From Marinobacter sp. S0848L (lineage in GTDB: Bacteria > Pseudomonadota > Gammaproteobacteria > Pseudomonadales > Oleiphilaceae): a stretch of 64,000 nucleotides of DNA. The notes under the pieces were generated by a model. The model did not search any database. It worked only from the letters and a program-made list of their open reading frames with translations, and was not told where the DNA came from. Position 1 is the first letter of the stretch; every line of letters begins with the position of its first letter. The position numbers and the translations under genes are program-made. The stretch covers positions 124,001-188,000 of the forward strand of contig NZ_JALKAQ010000006.1 of assembly GCF_023016065.1 (NCBI RefSeq), read 5' to 3'. This document shows positions 33,280 to 41,930 of this stretch, piece by piece.

Positions 33280-36126
33280 CTAATCCGGAAGCACGGCATC
33301 GTAAAGCTTGCGGAGCAACGCACCATCAAACAAAGCAAATAGCGGGGTTTCCAGTGTAGTTACCCCTGACCACTGTTGGTTCCAGTTACCGGAACAGTTC
33401 CAGGAGATCAATTTGTTGTTGCTTCGGTCGTAATCGAGGCACTTGTTGCTAGCTTCGTTGCGCAGTTGTAACAGCTCTTCGTTATAAACCCAGCGCTGGT
33501 CGGCGCGGCCATCGCGACACGTGGCCAAACTGATGCGTTGGCCCGCAGGTGTTAAGCATTGCCAGGGAGCATCGGTCGGGTGGATACGCCCTCTCAGATC
33601 TTTGATCCAGTGGCTGGCATTGTCGATGTTATCAGGCAGTTCGGTTAGTTCGATGTAGGCACCGTCTCCTAGGCTGCTGTCGAAGTAGCGGCCGTTTCCG
33701 CCGATAACGTCACCGATGGAAAAGAGGTCTTCAGAGGATTCAATCAATCCGTTATCAGTCAGCGCTGTCAGCAGAGTCTCCCGGGTTTTCTGGCTGGACC
33801 AACGTTCGCGCTCTGCCTTGCCAAGAAGAATCGCAATCTGGTGTGCCGCGGCCTGTTGGTTTTGTATTATTTCCAGAAGCATCCACGCGCTGTCTGACAA
33901 ATAGGTCGCCAGTTCATCTTCGCTGTAGCTGGCTACTTTAACGGCCAGCGCATCGTCGAGTACGTTGAACCGGGCTGGATCCATGGCGGTCAGCGCCTGT
34001 TCAATGTCCGTCATGTCGCGCTCACGGGCCTGCTGGTACTCTGCGCCTTGGCCAACAATGGCAACGGGTGGCAGCTCCGGGATCTCACCATCAAACGTGG
34101 TTTGTGTAAGCAGCTGTTCGGTGCCACCACGGCGGCAGCTCAAGCTGGCGTTTGTTGGCCGGAAATCAGCGCGTAGGTTGAAGTGAAATTGGTTCACGCT
34201 GTTGGCACTGTGTCTGGACGCAGCTACCTGAACGCGTTTTTGTGCACCGGCTTGGTTACTGACGGTTATCCAGCACAAGTTGCTGGTGGCGGTGAGGTCC
34301 GGCTCGGGCAGGTTAAACACATTGCCGTAGTTACCGTGGAAAACAGGGTAGATAACAGCGGCGGTGCCGTCTGGATCATAGCCGCCCAAAATCGTTGCCA
34401 CTGGCACGCCGGTGCTGACAGGAACGGGGTGTTGGTTTGGGAAATCCTGGTACTGCCCGGTGGTGGTGTCCCATTTTTTGTAGCCGCTCGGAAAATTTTC
34501 ATCGGGAACGGCGAATCTTCCGATGTCATTCTGGATAAGTCGAGCGGAGTAGCCGGTGTAGTGGGTGTAAACCGAGAAAGGTCCACCGTCAGAGCCTCCA
34601 GACATGGCGTCTCGTTTGAAACTGTAACTGCCGTCGTCAGCTAGTCCGAACAGGTTGGCGCGCATACGATTGCGGTGGGCAACATAGCCCCAGCCGCTAT
34701 CAGCGTGGTGCACGGCCCAGCGCCCATCCTCCGTCAGACCTTTGCCAGGATAGTGACCAAGGCCATACGCGTGACCCCATTCGTGACTCGCCTCGTTTCC
34801 CCAGGATTGATAGAGCGTGCCGATGCCATTGCCCCCGCTGAGGCCGTGGTCAACACGGCCGTTGGCATACATGCCCCAGGCGTGATGGTTGGTGATCTGT
34901 TTAAAAACGTGGGGATGGCCTTGGTTCATGTGGTTGCTGGTATACCCGAAGTTGGCCATGTTAATGCCGACACTGACCTGAGATTTGGCGACGTTTTCCC
35001 GCATGTCGCCGGAATAAACGCTTCCTTCAACAGCGCTGGAGCCGTCAATGTCTTTATCGTAGATAGCACCGGACCGAATGATCACCCGATCGAGTACCGC
35101 ATCGGCGTAACTGCCCATGACCAATCTTGAGGCGGGCAGTGTCTGGAAATAATCCGTTGCCGCCATGACAGGATCACGAAGGCTGTAGTGGCCGTTTACT
35201 TGAGAGGGCGTTGTTAGCATGCCCAAGCGAATGCTTTGAAGCACAAGCTGGGAGGCTTCGCCGATGTCGATCTTGGAGGCGGGTAAATATCCGAATGTGT
35301 GAGAGGCAGCGTCTTTATTGGCGATAAACCGCAAAGATAAACCGTTACGTACCGAATCCCACGGTAGGCGTGTCGACCAGGCTTGCTTGGAATATTGGAT
35401 GGCGGCTGAACCGGTCACATCGGAGAGAGGGAGCGCGCCAGGGTGCGCCATGGGTAAGGTTACTAATGGCTCGCCGTTAACGCTGATTTCAACGTGTACG
35501 GTGGTTGGCTCTGTATCGTTCGATGGAATGAAGAGGAGTAGAGCATCCCGAAGTGCCGTAATCCGGGGCATGTACCGGCTTTGTGTTTCATCTCCGGTGT
35601 TGCGTTCATAATTACCTGCAGGTGCCACCGAATGGGACTGTACGAACTGGACCTCACCGGCCAGTGCGCCGCCAGACAGATCATTTCTCAGTGCTCGGGG
35701 TTCCCCGTTGAAATCCGTGGAATAGAAGTCTAAAGCCGGTTGCTCGAGAAAGGCCTCTGCGTGTTCCACTTTGATCGAACCGTTCAACACTAGACGGCGC
35801 GAGCCATTTGAAACGGTTACAGTCAGAGGCGTTTCTGCGGTGGCATCTTTGGGGCCGGGCGTGCCAGAAATGACGCCGGTTTCAGGGTTAATAGAGGCCC
35901 AGTCAGGCAAAGTGTCGGCACTGTATTTAAGCTTTCCAGCGAGGACTTCGTGCTCTGGCTGAAACTTATAGGTGAGTGCGGTAATGGCGTTAGGAGCATC
36001 GAGTGTGTGTTCTGACACGGTCGGTGGGTTTGCTGCATCATCCTTCTTGTCATCAGAAGAGCTTCCGCCACAGCCTGCAATCAAAAAACCGGTTAACCCG
36101 TACACCATTATTCGCCCGAGCAGCAT
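33280..36126 (-). CDS. Lipoprotein metalloprotease, M66/StcE-TagA-like, with lectin domain
   Basis: A 948-residue exported protein. The start at 36126 follows AAGGAT and gives a lipoprotein signal MLLGRIMVYGLTGFLIAGC, with the lipobox IAGC. A putative Ig-like segment covers roughly residues 40-120 (TYKFQPEHEV to SGTPGPKD). The metzincin zinc motif HEWGHAYGLGH is at about residues 448-458. The C-terminal 80 residues resemble a ricin-B beta-trefoil (CLTPAGQRISLATCRDG, QRWVYN, NQQW). It probably cleaves glycoproteins or mucin-like substrates at the cell surface. The continuous ORF to 36678 is a fusion with a decayed cytochrome and is not used as the gene. Confidence 0.82.
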   Translation of the reverse strand: MLLGRIMVYGLTGFLIAGCGGSSSDDKKDDAANPPTVSEHTLDAPNAITALTYKFQPEHEVLAGKLKYSADTLPDWASINPETGVISGTPGPKDATAETPLTVTVSNGSRRLVLNGSIKVEHAEAFLEQPALDFYSTDFNGEPRALRNDLSGGALAGEVQFVQSHSVAPAGNYERNTGDETQSRYMPRITALRDALLLFIPSNDTEPTTVHVEISVNGEPLVTLPMAHPGALPLSDVTGSAAIQYSKQAWSTRLPWDSVRNGLSLRFIANKDAASHTFGYLPASKIDIGEASQLVLQSIRLGMLTTPSQVNGHYSLRDPVMAATDYFQTLPASRLVMGSYADAVLDRVIIRSGAIYDKDIDGSSAVEGSVYSGDMRENVAKSQVSVGINMANFGYTSNHMNQGHPHVFKQITNHHAWGMYANGRVDHGLSGGNGIGTLYQSWGNEASHEWGHAYGLGHYPGKGLTEDGRWAVHHADSGWGYVAHRNRMRANLFGLADDGSYSFKRDAMSGGSDGGPFSVYTHYTGYSARLIQNDIGRFAVPDENFPSGYKKWDTTTGQYQDFPNQHPVPVSTGVPVATILGGYDPDGTAAVIYPVFHGNYGNVFNLPEPDLTATSNLCWITVSNQAGAQKRVQVAASRHSANSVNQFHFNLRADFRPTNASLSCRRGGTEQLLTQTTFDGEIPELPPVAIVGQGAEYQQARERDMTDIEQALTAMDPARFNVLDDALAVKVASYSEDELATYLSDSAWMLLEIIQNQQAAAHQIAILLGKAERERWSSQKTRETLLTALTDNGLIESSEDLFSIGDVIGGNGRYFDSSLGDGAYIELTELPDNIDNASHWIKDLRGRIHPTDAPWQCLTPAGQRISLATCRDGRADQRWVYNEELLQLRNEASNKCLDYDRSNNKLISWNCSGNWNQQWSGVTTLETPLFALFDGALLRKLYDAVLPD

Positions 36127-36290
36127 CTTGAATCCTTGGAAGTCGTTATGTGATTTAACGTGGTCTAACAAAGGATTGGGATTGTGCGCTGTTATCAGTT
36201 GAGGCCATACGCAGGATTTGTTGCTGAAATGTAATTGTGTGAGCAGTGTCACCGGTGGGGTGGCATGAGTGCACGTTTCAGAGGTTGAAG

Positions 36291-36328
36291 CGCTCAACGT
36301 TCGCTTGTTTTCAACGGAACGTTGAGCG
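36291..36328. repeat. 12-bp perfect inverted repeat between protease and cytochrome remnant
   Basis: CGCTCAACGTTC and GAACGTTGAGCG are exact reverse complements with a 14-base loop. There is no T run on either side. It lies in the segment joining the dead cytochrome to the lipoprotein gene, so it may be an old terminator or rearrangement scar. Confidence 0.6.
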
Positions 36329-36387
36329 GCGTTTCGGAAAGGTGACGCTAGGCCAGCTTTTGATGAGGTGGCTTCGTTATCGCCTAC

Positions 36388-36678
36388 CTCGGTTGGCTTC
36401 AATTGGGCGTAATAAGCCGCGACGTCCAAGATTTGTTGCTCAGATAGCATGTTTGCGAACGCCATCATCGACGCGTTTTTACGGGTGCCATTTTTGAACT
36501 CTTGCATTTGTTTGGCAATGTAATCTGCGCTCAGTCCGGCGAGCCGAGGCCAAGATTCACCGCCTCCAATATGTTTACCTCCACCGTTCGCTTGGTGAGA
36601 CCCGATGCAATTGGCTGCTGCCTTTGCACCCATGTCGGGGTCTCCTGTTGCTGACTGAGCGGAAGCTGCAAAAATCAA
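36388..36678 (-). pseudogene. Remnant of a cytochrome c (c553/c4-like)
   Basis: A 97-residue stretch reads ATGDPDMGAKAAANCIGSHQANGGG, then LAGLSADYIAKQMQEFKNG, then LSEQQILDVAAYYAQL, which is a single-haem cytochrome c domain. The haem motif CxxCH is damaged to CIGSH by what looks like a TGT-to-TCT change, so covalent haem attachment through the second Cys is lost. No signal peptide with an ATG start precedes it, and the frame runs on without a stop into the downstream protease. It is interpreted as a pseudogene. It is adjacent to the sulfur-type module at 36.9-39.6 kb. Confidence 0.75.
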
Positions 36679-36873
36679 TATCCCTGATGGTATATGAGGG
36701 GCTTGCTTGGGAGTGGGGTTTATCTATTAATACTATTGGTTCTATAGATATAACTATACTGGCTATATGCCTGGAAAGAGGTTATTGTTATCTCGCCGTG
36801 ACGAGGCAGCCTGCTTTTGCCAATCGTACAGCACCCTTTTTTAGGTTTTGACTCCGGTCAAAGATCAAGTGAT

Positions 36874-36887
36874 ATGGTTATAACCAT
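36874..36887. promoter_or_regulatory. 14-bp perfect palindrome before the rhodanese gene
   Basis: ATGGTTATAACCAT is a perfect palindrome 72 bases before the rhodanese start, in the 280-base AT-rich intergenic region between divergent genes. It fits an operator for a small regulator. The binding protein is unknown. Confidence 0.42.
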
Positions 36888-36958
36888 TATTGATTGCGCC
36901 GCTATCACAGGCGTATTCTGAATATCATCGGGATTGCCGAATCCAGGAGAGCACCATC

Positions 36959-37504
36959 ATGAAACAGATACTGACAGCCTTGCTTGTCACTTTTGCCATT
37001 AGCTTCAGCGTGCAGGCAGAAGAAGCTCTTTCCCTGACTCCACAGCAAACCTATGACATGGTTCAGGCGCAGGGGGATGAGTTCTTGTTCGTGGATGTGC
37101 GGGATCCGGTGGAAATCATGTTTATCGGTTACACAGATCTGGTCGATAAGAATATTCCGTTCAAACTTGCTGATCGCTCGGACTTTCTGGACGACAAGGG
37201 CCGTTTCGCCATGAACACGAACCCGGAGTTCGCGGCGCAGGTGGAAAATGCCCTTAAAAAAAAAGGCCTTACCAAGGATGATCTGGTTATTACCATGTGT
37301 CGTTCCGGTTCCAGTCGTGGCAAGCCGAGCGCGGAATACCTGATGGAACGAGGTTTTACCAATGTGAAATACATTGACCACGGCTTTCAGGGTAGTGGTG
37401 CCAAAGAAGGTAAGAAGAAAGGCATGAGAATTGTAAACGGCTGGCAGAACGACGGCCTGCCATGGTCTATGAAGCTCAACCCCGAGAAGATCTATCGTCC
37501 GTAA
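36959..37504 (+). CDS. Periplasmic rhodanese-like sulfurtransferase
   Basis: A 181-residue protein. A signal peptide (MKQILTALLVTFAISFSVQA) precedes a single rhodanese domain with the conserved FLFVDVRDPVE and the active-site Cys in ITMCRSGSSRGKPSAE. It moves sulfane sulfur between thiosulfate or persulfides and acceptors. The start follows CCAGGAGAGC. The next downstream gene is a truncated b561, then a DsrE-like gene. Confidence 0.88.
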   Translation: MKQILTALLVTFAISFSVQAEEALSLTPQQTYDMVQAQGDEFLFVDVRDPVEIMFIGYTDLVDKNIPFKLADRSDFLDDKGRFAMNTNPEFAAQVENALKKKGLTKDDLVITMCRSGSSRGKPSAEYLMERGFTNVKYIDHGFQGSGAKEGKKKGMRIVNGWQNDGLPWSMKLNPEKIYRP

Positions 37505-37578
37505 TCCGGATCATCGTTTTACCGGCTTTGAAGTCGCGTCAGCAGGGAGTCTTTGACGTCTGTTGATGACAGCTCACT

Positions 37579-37971
37579 GTGGAGCAATTTCAGCTGGCAA
37601 CCCGAAACGGTTTGTTTGCGGTGATCCGCTACTACCTGATCGGGACTTTTACCGGTGAGGCGCACCCTTACCGGAAAACCACCCGTGCCAAGCACAACCC
37701 TCTGCAGCATCACGCCTACCTGTTTTTTAAGCTGATGATTACACCGATCATCTGGCTCAGTGGTCTGCTTTATTTATTCTACAACGACTGGCCCGCAACC
37801 CTGTCAGGCGCGCTGGAACTGGAGACGGTGGCACTGGTTCATGCCGCGGCTGCCTTTGCCAGGCTGATTTTCATCATCGCCCATGTCTACATGGCAACCA
37901 TGGGGCCGACGATTACCAGCCTGATCAAATCCATGGTCACCGGCTACGAGGACCTTGAAGAACACCGTTAG
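37579..37971 (+). pseudogene. N-terminally truncated cytochrome b561-type protein
   Basis: The 130 residues from NGLFAVIRYYLIGTF to MATMGPTITSLIKSMVTGYED match the C-terminal half of thiosulfate-reductase-like cytochrome b561 proteins, including the haem-region His residues in NPLQHHAYLFFKL and RLIFIIAHVYMA. The first half, including two membrane helices and haem ligands, is absent, and the sequence before 37579 does not encode it. The only start is a GTG without a good ribosome site. It is most likely a remnant. A functional short protein cannot be wholly excluded. Confidence 0.72.
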
Positions 37972-38024
37972 AGTCTTTAGCTATTCTTCGATGTAGGCCG
38001 CCGCCGGATCGGGCGACCATGTAT

Positions 38025-38468
38025 TTAGAACGTGAACGTCCTGATTTTCGGGTTCAGCATTTGGCCAGACATTTCAGGCGGCATGGCAACGCCGACGCCG
38101 TCGATCAGGTCATCTTTGCCATACGGGCTGTTGGGCAGGTAAAGCGCACAAACCTTTGCTTGGCCGCCTTGATTGAGAAGACTTCGTAACATTTGCCCCG
38201 GGGTCACATTCTTTGGCTTGAGCGCCGGCGCTTCGTATGACTTCAGCGCCAGATCCCCGGCTTGGTCGCACAGGAGTACGTTTACCTTGGCCCCTTGTTG
38301 GGCCATCGTGTTTGAAAGAACCATGGCCATGCCTTGGGTTTGCAGGGAATCGCTGGACAGAATTACCAGCACTTCTTCAACGCTGCCGTTATGGCTGTCG
38401 GCTTGGACACCGAAAGGTACGGCAGCAATCAGCGTAGCCGCGGCCAAGGCTTTAATGGATTTGAACAT
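38025..38468 (-). CDS. Exported DsrE-family protein
   Basis: A 147-residue protein with a signal peptide (MFKSIKALAAATLIAAVPFGVQA) and a DsrE/DsrF-like fold: VEEVLVILSSDSLQTQGMAMVLS, then KVNVLLCDQAGDLAL with a Cys, then KVCALYLPNSPYG with another. Such proteins bind or carry sulfur. The start at 38468 follows GAGGAG. It lies downstream of the DUF2892 gene on the same strand. Confidence 0.8.
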   Translation of the reverse strand: MFKSIKALAAATLIAAVPFGVQADSHNGSVEEVLVILSSDSLQTQGMAMVLSNTMAQQGAKVNVLLCDQAGDLALKSYEAPALKPKNVTPGQMLRSLLNQGGQAKVCALYLPNSPYGKDDLIDGVGVAMPPEMSGQMLNPKIRTFTF

Positions 38469-38624
38469 GGGGAAGCTCCTCAAGGAAATTTTTAAATACC
38501 GTCTGCCTTTAGCTGTTGGCCACCAAATTGGCCACCGCTTTAGATTGCAGGGTTAGGCGGTTGTAGGCTTGCTTTCACCCTGTAACGGTACTTTGGTCGT
38601 TTTACACCTTTCTCTAGACTCGTT

Positions 38625-38816
38625 TTATGATCGTTTTTTGCAGGTCTTTATGCCGAGCAGTGAGTAAGCAGGACAATTGCCGGCCGCAGCGGTTACTAGC
38701 GGGATAATCCCAATCCAGCCCCAGGGTGTCTGCGGGCCAAAGAAAACGAGCGACAGAAGTAAAACGCCGACAAGAGCTCGAATGACACGGTCTGCTGATC
38801 CCATATTGGTACTCAT
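38625..38816 (-). CDS. DUF2892 (YgaP-type) small membrane protein
   Basis: A 63-residue protein with two hydrophobic helices (ALVGVLLLSLVFFG and IGIIPLVTAAAG) and the family ending NCPAYSLLGIKTCK with two Cys. DUF2892 domains occur alone or fused to rhodanese. The start at 38816 is preceded by TGGAG. It is divergent from the Crp/Fnr gene. Confidence 0.85.
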   Translation of the reverse strand: MSTNMGSADRVIRALVGVLLLSLVFFGPQTPWGWIGIIPLVTAAAGNCPAYSLLGIKTCKKRS

Positions 38817-38936
38817 TGTGTGCACTCCAGTGTGGTTGAAAGATGATATAAAAAGTGTAGCGCCGACTACTAAGCTCAGTCAGTGATAAAGTCACACAAG
38901 CTCTAGCCAGCTTTGATAGCCGAGGTGCGGTTTTTC

Positions 38937-39572
38937 ATGGGAGTCCCGAGGGTGCGCCATAGCATTTTTGATACGTTGCCCGAGAGCTTGCGCAGCGAGA
39001 TATTGGGTGTTTTTCAGACCATGCATTTTGAGCATGGAAAAATTTTGTTCTGTGCGGGAGAGCCCTGTTCTGGTCTTCCCCTTGTGTTGAGCGGAGTCGT
39101 AAGGGTCCAAATGACCGGGTTGTCCGGCAATAATATAGTGCTTTATCGAATGGGTGCAGATGAAATCTGTACCTTGTCTATTGGGTGTCTGATGACGGGC
39201 GAGGGTTTTAGGGCAGAGGCCGTCGTTGAGGAAGACACGGAAGTGTTCATGATGCCGAGAGATGTTTTCGACCGCCTGATGGATCAGTCAGCGGGCTTTC
39301 GGCGCGGCATTATGGATTCCTACGGTCGTCGCCTGAACGATTTGATGCTTTTGGTTGAGGAAGTCGCATTCCGACGTATGGATGAACGTCTTTTTTGCTG
39401 GCTTGAAGCCCGGGCTGAGCAGGGATTTCTCATGATTACCCATCAAGAGCTTGCCACAGAGCTGGGCACTGCCAGAGAGGTAATAAGTCGACTGCTCAAG
39501 GAATTGGAACGCAAAGGCAAGCTGAGGCTCGCCCGCCGGAGGATTGAGTTCACCCGTCAGTTTTTTGATTGA
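38937..39572 (+). CDS. Crp/Fnr-family transcriptional regulator
   Basis: A 211-residue regulator. The cyclic-nucleotide-binding-type beta barrel covers residues 10-120, and the winged helix 150-205 (ITHQELATELGTAREVISRLLKELERKG). The FNR N-terminal four-cysteine cluster is absent, but the barrel has several cysteines (FCAGEPC, EICTLSIGC). It is divergent from the DUF2892 and DsrE genes, which are its likely targets. A sulfide- or persulfide-sensing role is possible. The start at 38937 is chosen over an upstream TTG. Confidence 0.85.
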   Translation: MGVPRVRHSIFDTLPESLRSEILGVFQTMHFEHGKILFCAGEPCSGLPLVLSGVVRVQMTGLSGNNIVLYRMGADEICTLSIGCLMTGEGFRAEAVVEEDTEVFMMPRDVFDRLMDQSAGFRRGIMDSYGRRLNDLMLLVEEVAFRRMDERLFCWLEARAEQGFLMITHQELATELGTAREVISRLLKELERKGKLRLARRRIEFTRQFFD

Positions 39573-39742
39573 CACGCACTTACCCAGGTCTGCATAGCAA
39601 ACGCACTTAATAGGCTAGGCGTATCCACTGCGTTGGAGTAAGTCCAGCTGCGCTCAGCGATTGTATATAAACTGCTCAAGTTCATTGGGCGCCTGCCGAT
39701 ATGCGAGTAGGTACCTAATGAGCTTTGAGGTAAGCAGCCGCC

Positions 39743-41077
39743 ATGATTATATCCAGCCAAATTTCGTTCCTTCAGGGAAGCTCGCGCCACGAGACGGCTT
39801 TTAGCCAAAGCCAACTGCGGATTAACCAGCAGTCCCTATCCAAAGGCCTTGCCGATGCGCAGGGTGGCGGCAGACAGCTTAACCTTGTGCGTGATGCCAG
39901 TTATCGTTACAACAGCCAGGAACGCCTTGGGTTTACGAGCTCCGGCACCGTTAGTGGTGGCGATAGCAATAAGGTGTATTCCAGTGCGGAATTAGTAGAG
40001 AAAACCACAGACTTATACCTCCGTGGCCAACAGGCTCTCAGTGTGGGTCGTGCCGCCTTGAGCGGTGATGCCACCGCCCAAGCGAGCGGCAGTATGTCCA
40101 TTGAAGCGAACCGCTACATGTTCTATTCGCAAAGTGAAACCCGGTCGTTTACCTCTACCGGAAGCATTTCACTTGAGAATGGTGAATCCATTGATTTCAC
40201 CCTGTCGCTTCGCCAGTCGCAATCGCAAACCTACGAATACTCCGAAAACTTGCGGATTGAAGAGCGTCCGATGACGGATCCATTGGTGATTAACTTTGGC
40301 AGTGCCACCGCACAGTTGACCGACACGCTTTTCGAATTCGATATGGAAGGAAATGGAAAAACCGCGCAGTTCGCTAGCCTCGGAAGTGGCAGTGGTTATC
40401 TCGTGTTTGATCGAAATGGCAACGGTGAAGTGGACGACGGCACGGAACTGTTTGGGCCGCAGAGTGGCTCCGGCTTCAGTGAACTTGCAAAGTTTGATGA
40501 CGATGGCAACCAATGGATTGATGCCAGTGATGACGTGTTTTCTTCATTGTCTGTGTGGGTGCAAGCAGCCGATGGTTCTCAAACATTGAAGTCTCTTGCG
40601 GAGGTGGGCGTGCAAGCGCTGTACGTCGGCAGTACTGAAGACAGCTTTACCCTGACGAACCGCCAAGGCATTCCCTTGGGACAGATACAGGCCTCCGGTA
40701 TCTACCTGACGACAGAGGGCGAAGTTCGCACGCTCGAAGAAATCACCTTGGCAGAGCAGAATACGGAAGAAGTTCCGCCGGCAGTTCAGCGTATTGGCAG
40801 CAACGGTGCCGCCATACCAGAAGGTAGTGAAGGCGAGGGCGAAATTGGTGGGCTCTTGGGTGCGCGTATCGAAGCTATTCGCGGTGCGCTGAAAAAGCTC
40901 AACGAGATCCGAGAAAAACAAAAAGCTTTTATCGAAGAAACCAAAAACGCAGGGGAACAGGACTCACCCCTCGACGGCTACATGCGTATTATCGACCGGT
41001 TAAGGCTGGAATTGTTAAGTAGCCAAGACGAGAAAAAGCAGGCCGCCAGCCGGTATCTGGAGTTTGCGAAGGGCTGA
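39743..41077 (+). CDS. Hypothetical protein with EF-hand-like acidic loops
   Basis: A 444-residue protein without a signal peptide or membrane segment. Residues 1-180 are Ser/Gln-rich and of low complexity. Residues 200-300 contain FDRNGNGEVDDGTELFG and FDDDGNQWIDASDD, a pair of Asp-rich loops of the dockerin/EF-hand type that resembles domains seen in RTX or VCBS-type surface proteins. Residues 360-440 form a charged helix, possibly coiled coil (RIEAIRGALKKLNEIREKQ). The function is not recognised. It may be exported by a route without an N-terminal signal. It precedes a tRNA gene. Confidence 0.75.
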   Translation: MIISSQISFLQGSSRHETAFSQSQLRINQQSLSKGLADAQGGGRQLNLVRDASYRYNSQERLGFTSSGTVSGGDSNKVYSSAELVEKTTDLYLRGQQALSVGRAALSGDATAQASGSMSIEANRYMFYSQSETRSFTSTGSISLENGESIDFTLSLRQSQSQTYEYSENLRIEERPMTDPLVINFGSATAQLTDTLFEFDMEGNGKTAQFASLGSGSGYLVFDRNGNGEVDDGTELFGPQSGSGFSELAKFDDDGNQWIDASDDVFSSLSVWVQAADGSQTLKSLAEVGVQALYVGSTEDSFTLTNRQGIPLGQIQASGIYLTTEGEVRTLEEITLAEQNTEEVPPAVQRIGSNGAAIPEGSEGEGEIGGLLGARIEAIRGALKKLNEIREKQKAFIEETKNAGEQDSPLDGYMRIIDRLRLELLSSQDEKKQAASRYLEFAKG

Positions 41078-41107
41078 CTTCCGGCTGCCGATTTTTTGCC
41101 CACTCAA

Positions 41108-41139
41108 TAAAAAGGCCCTACGCTTTCACGTAAGGCCTT
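41108..41139 (-). terminator. Terminator of the tRNA-Arg transcript
   Basis: An 11-bp imperfect stem (AAGGCCCTACG / CGTAAGGCCTT in plus orientation) is followed on the minus strand by a T run. It lies 9 bases beyond the tRNA 3' end. Confidence 0.75.
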
Positions 41140-41147
41140 GAAATCTA

Positions 41148-41224
<77 letters not shown>

Positions 41225-41314
41225 ATACGAAATCGGTGAGTGCTCATCAATTTCGAGTGCGCAATCTTACGTGCGCACGGGGTTTCTGTCTAGCCCTAGA
41301 GGCAAGTCACGGCA

Positions 41315-41860
41315 TCATTGTTGCGGCAGGCGTTGCTCGGGCGTGATGCTGACAAGGCTCGTGTCGTTACTGAAGGTCACTTCACCATCCTGAATCGAAA
41401 CCTGAAGTGTCATCGAGCGCTCTGCTAAAGCGGCCAGTAGGATCAAAGGGTCAGCGGGAAGTTCGACCACAGTCAGGTTGCCAAATCTCGTTAGCTTGTT
41501 ATGGTGTTTTTCCCACCACACCGGCACTGCTCGGCCACCGTAGGTGTACAGTATGACGTGTTGCGAGCGGTTGCAGGCCTTGCGGATGCGGTCTTCGTCG
41601 GGCAAGCCCAGCTCTATCCAGAGTTCGATTTCGTCCGACAGAGACTTTTGCCAAAGTTCTGGCTCATCGTCGCTGCTGAGGCCTTTGGTGAATTCAAGCG
41701 TGTCGCTGGCATTCAGGGCAAAGGCTAGTAGCCGGATCATCATGCGCTCGTCGGTTTCCGATGGATGACGCGCAACGGTCAGGTGGTGGTCGCTATAATA
41801 ATGCCTGTCCATATCCGCAATATGGAGCGTAGCTTTGAATATGGTGGCTTTCAGTGCCAT
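41315..41860 (-). CDS. yaeQ: YaeQ family protein
   Basis: A 181-residue protein. MALKATIFKATLHIADMDRHYYSDHHLTVARHPSETDERMM, quoted only in part, is the family's characteristic N-terminus (key residues: FKA, DMDRHYY, HPSETDERMM), followed by LWIELGLPDEDRIRKACNRS. YaeQ has a restriction-endonuclease-like fold with no established activity. Its position is unremarkable. Confidence 0.92.
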   Translation of the reverse strand: MALKATIFKATLHIADMDRHYYSDHHLTVARHPSETDERMMIRLLAFALNASDTLEFTKGLSSDDEPELWQKSLSDEIELWIELGLPDEDRIRKACNRSQHVILYTYGGRAVPVWWEKHHNKLTRFGNLTVVELPADPLILLAALAERSMTLQVSIQDGEVTFSNDTSLVSITPEQRLPQQ

Positions 41861-41930
41861 TGGGAATCCTGTCGGTTAGTCGGGCAGGGGCGTAGTGTAA
41901 AGCAAATTAGACGAGGCAGTGCATAGCAGT

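Noticed and set aside
33280-36678. A single 1132-residue cytochrome-protease fusion protein
   Set aside because: The cytochrome haem motif is broken, its signal peptide is missing, and a better start with a ribosome site and lipoprotein signal lies at 36126.
38883-38895. Crp/Fnr binding site GTGA-N5-TCAC near the Crp/Fnr gene
   Set aside because: The spacing differs by one base from the usual Crp site and the match is too short to claim.
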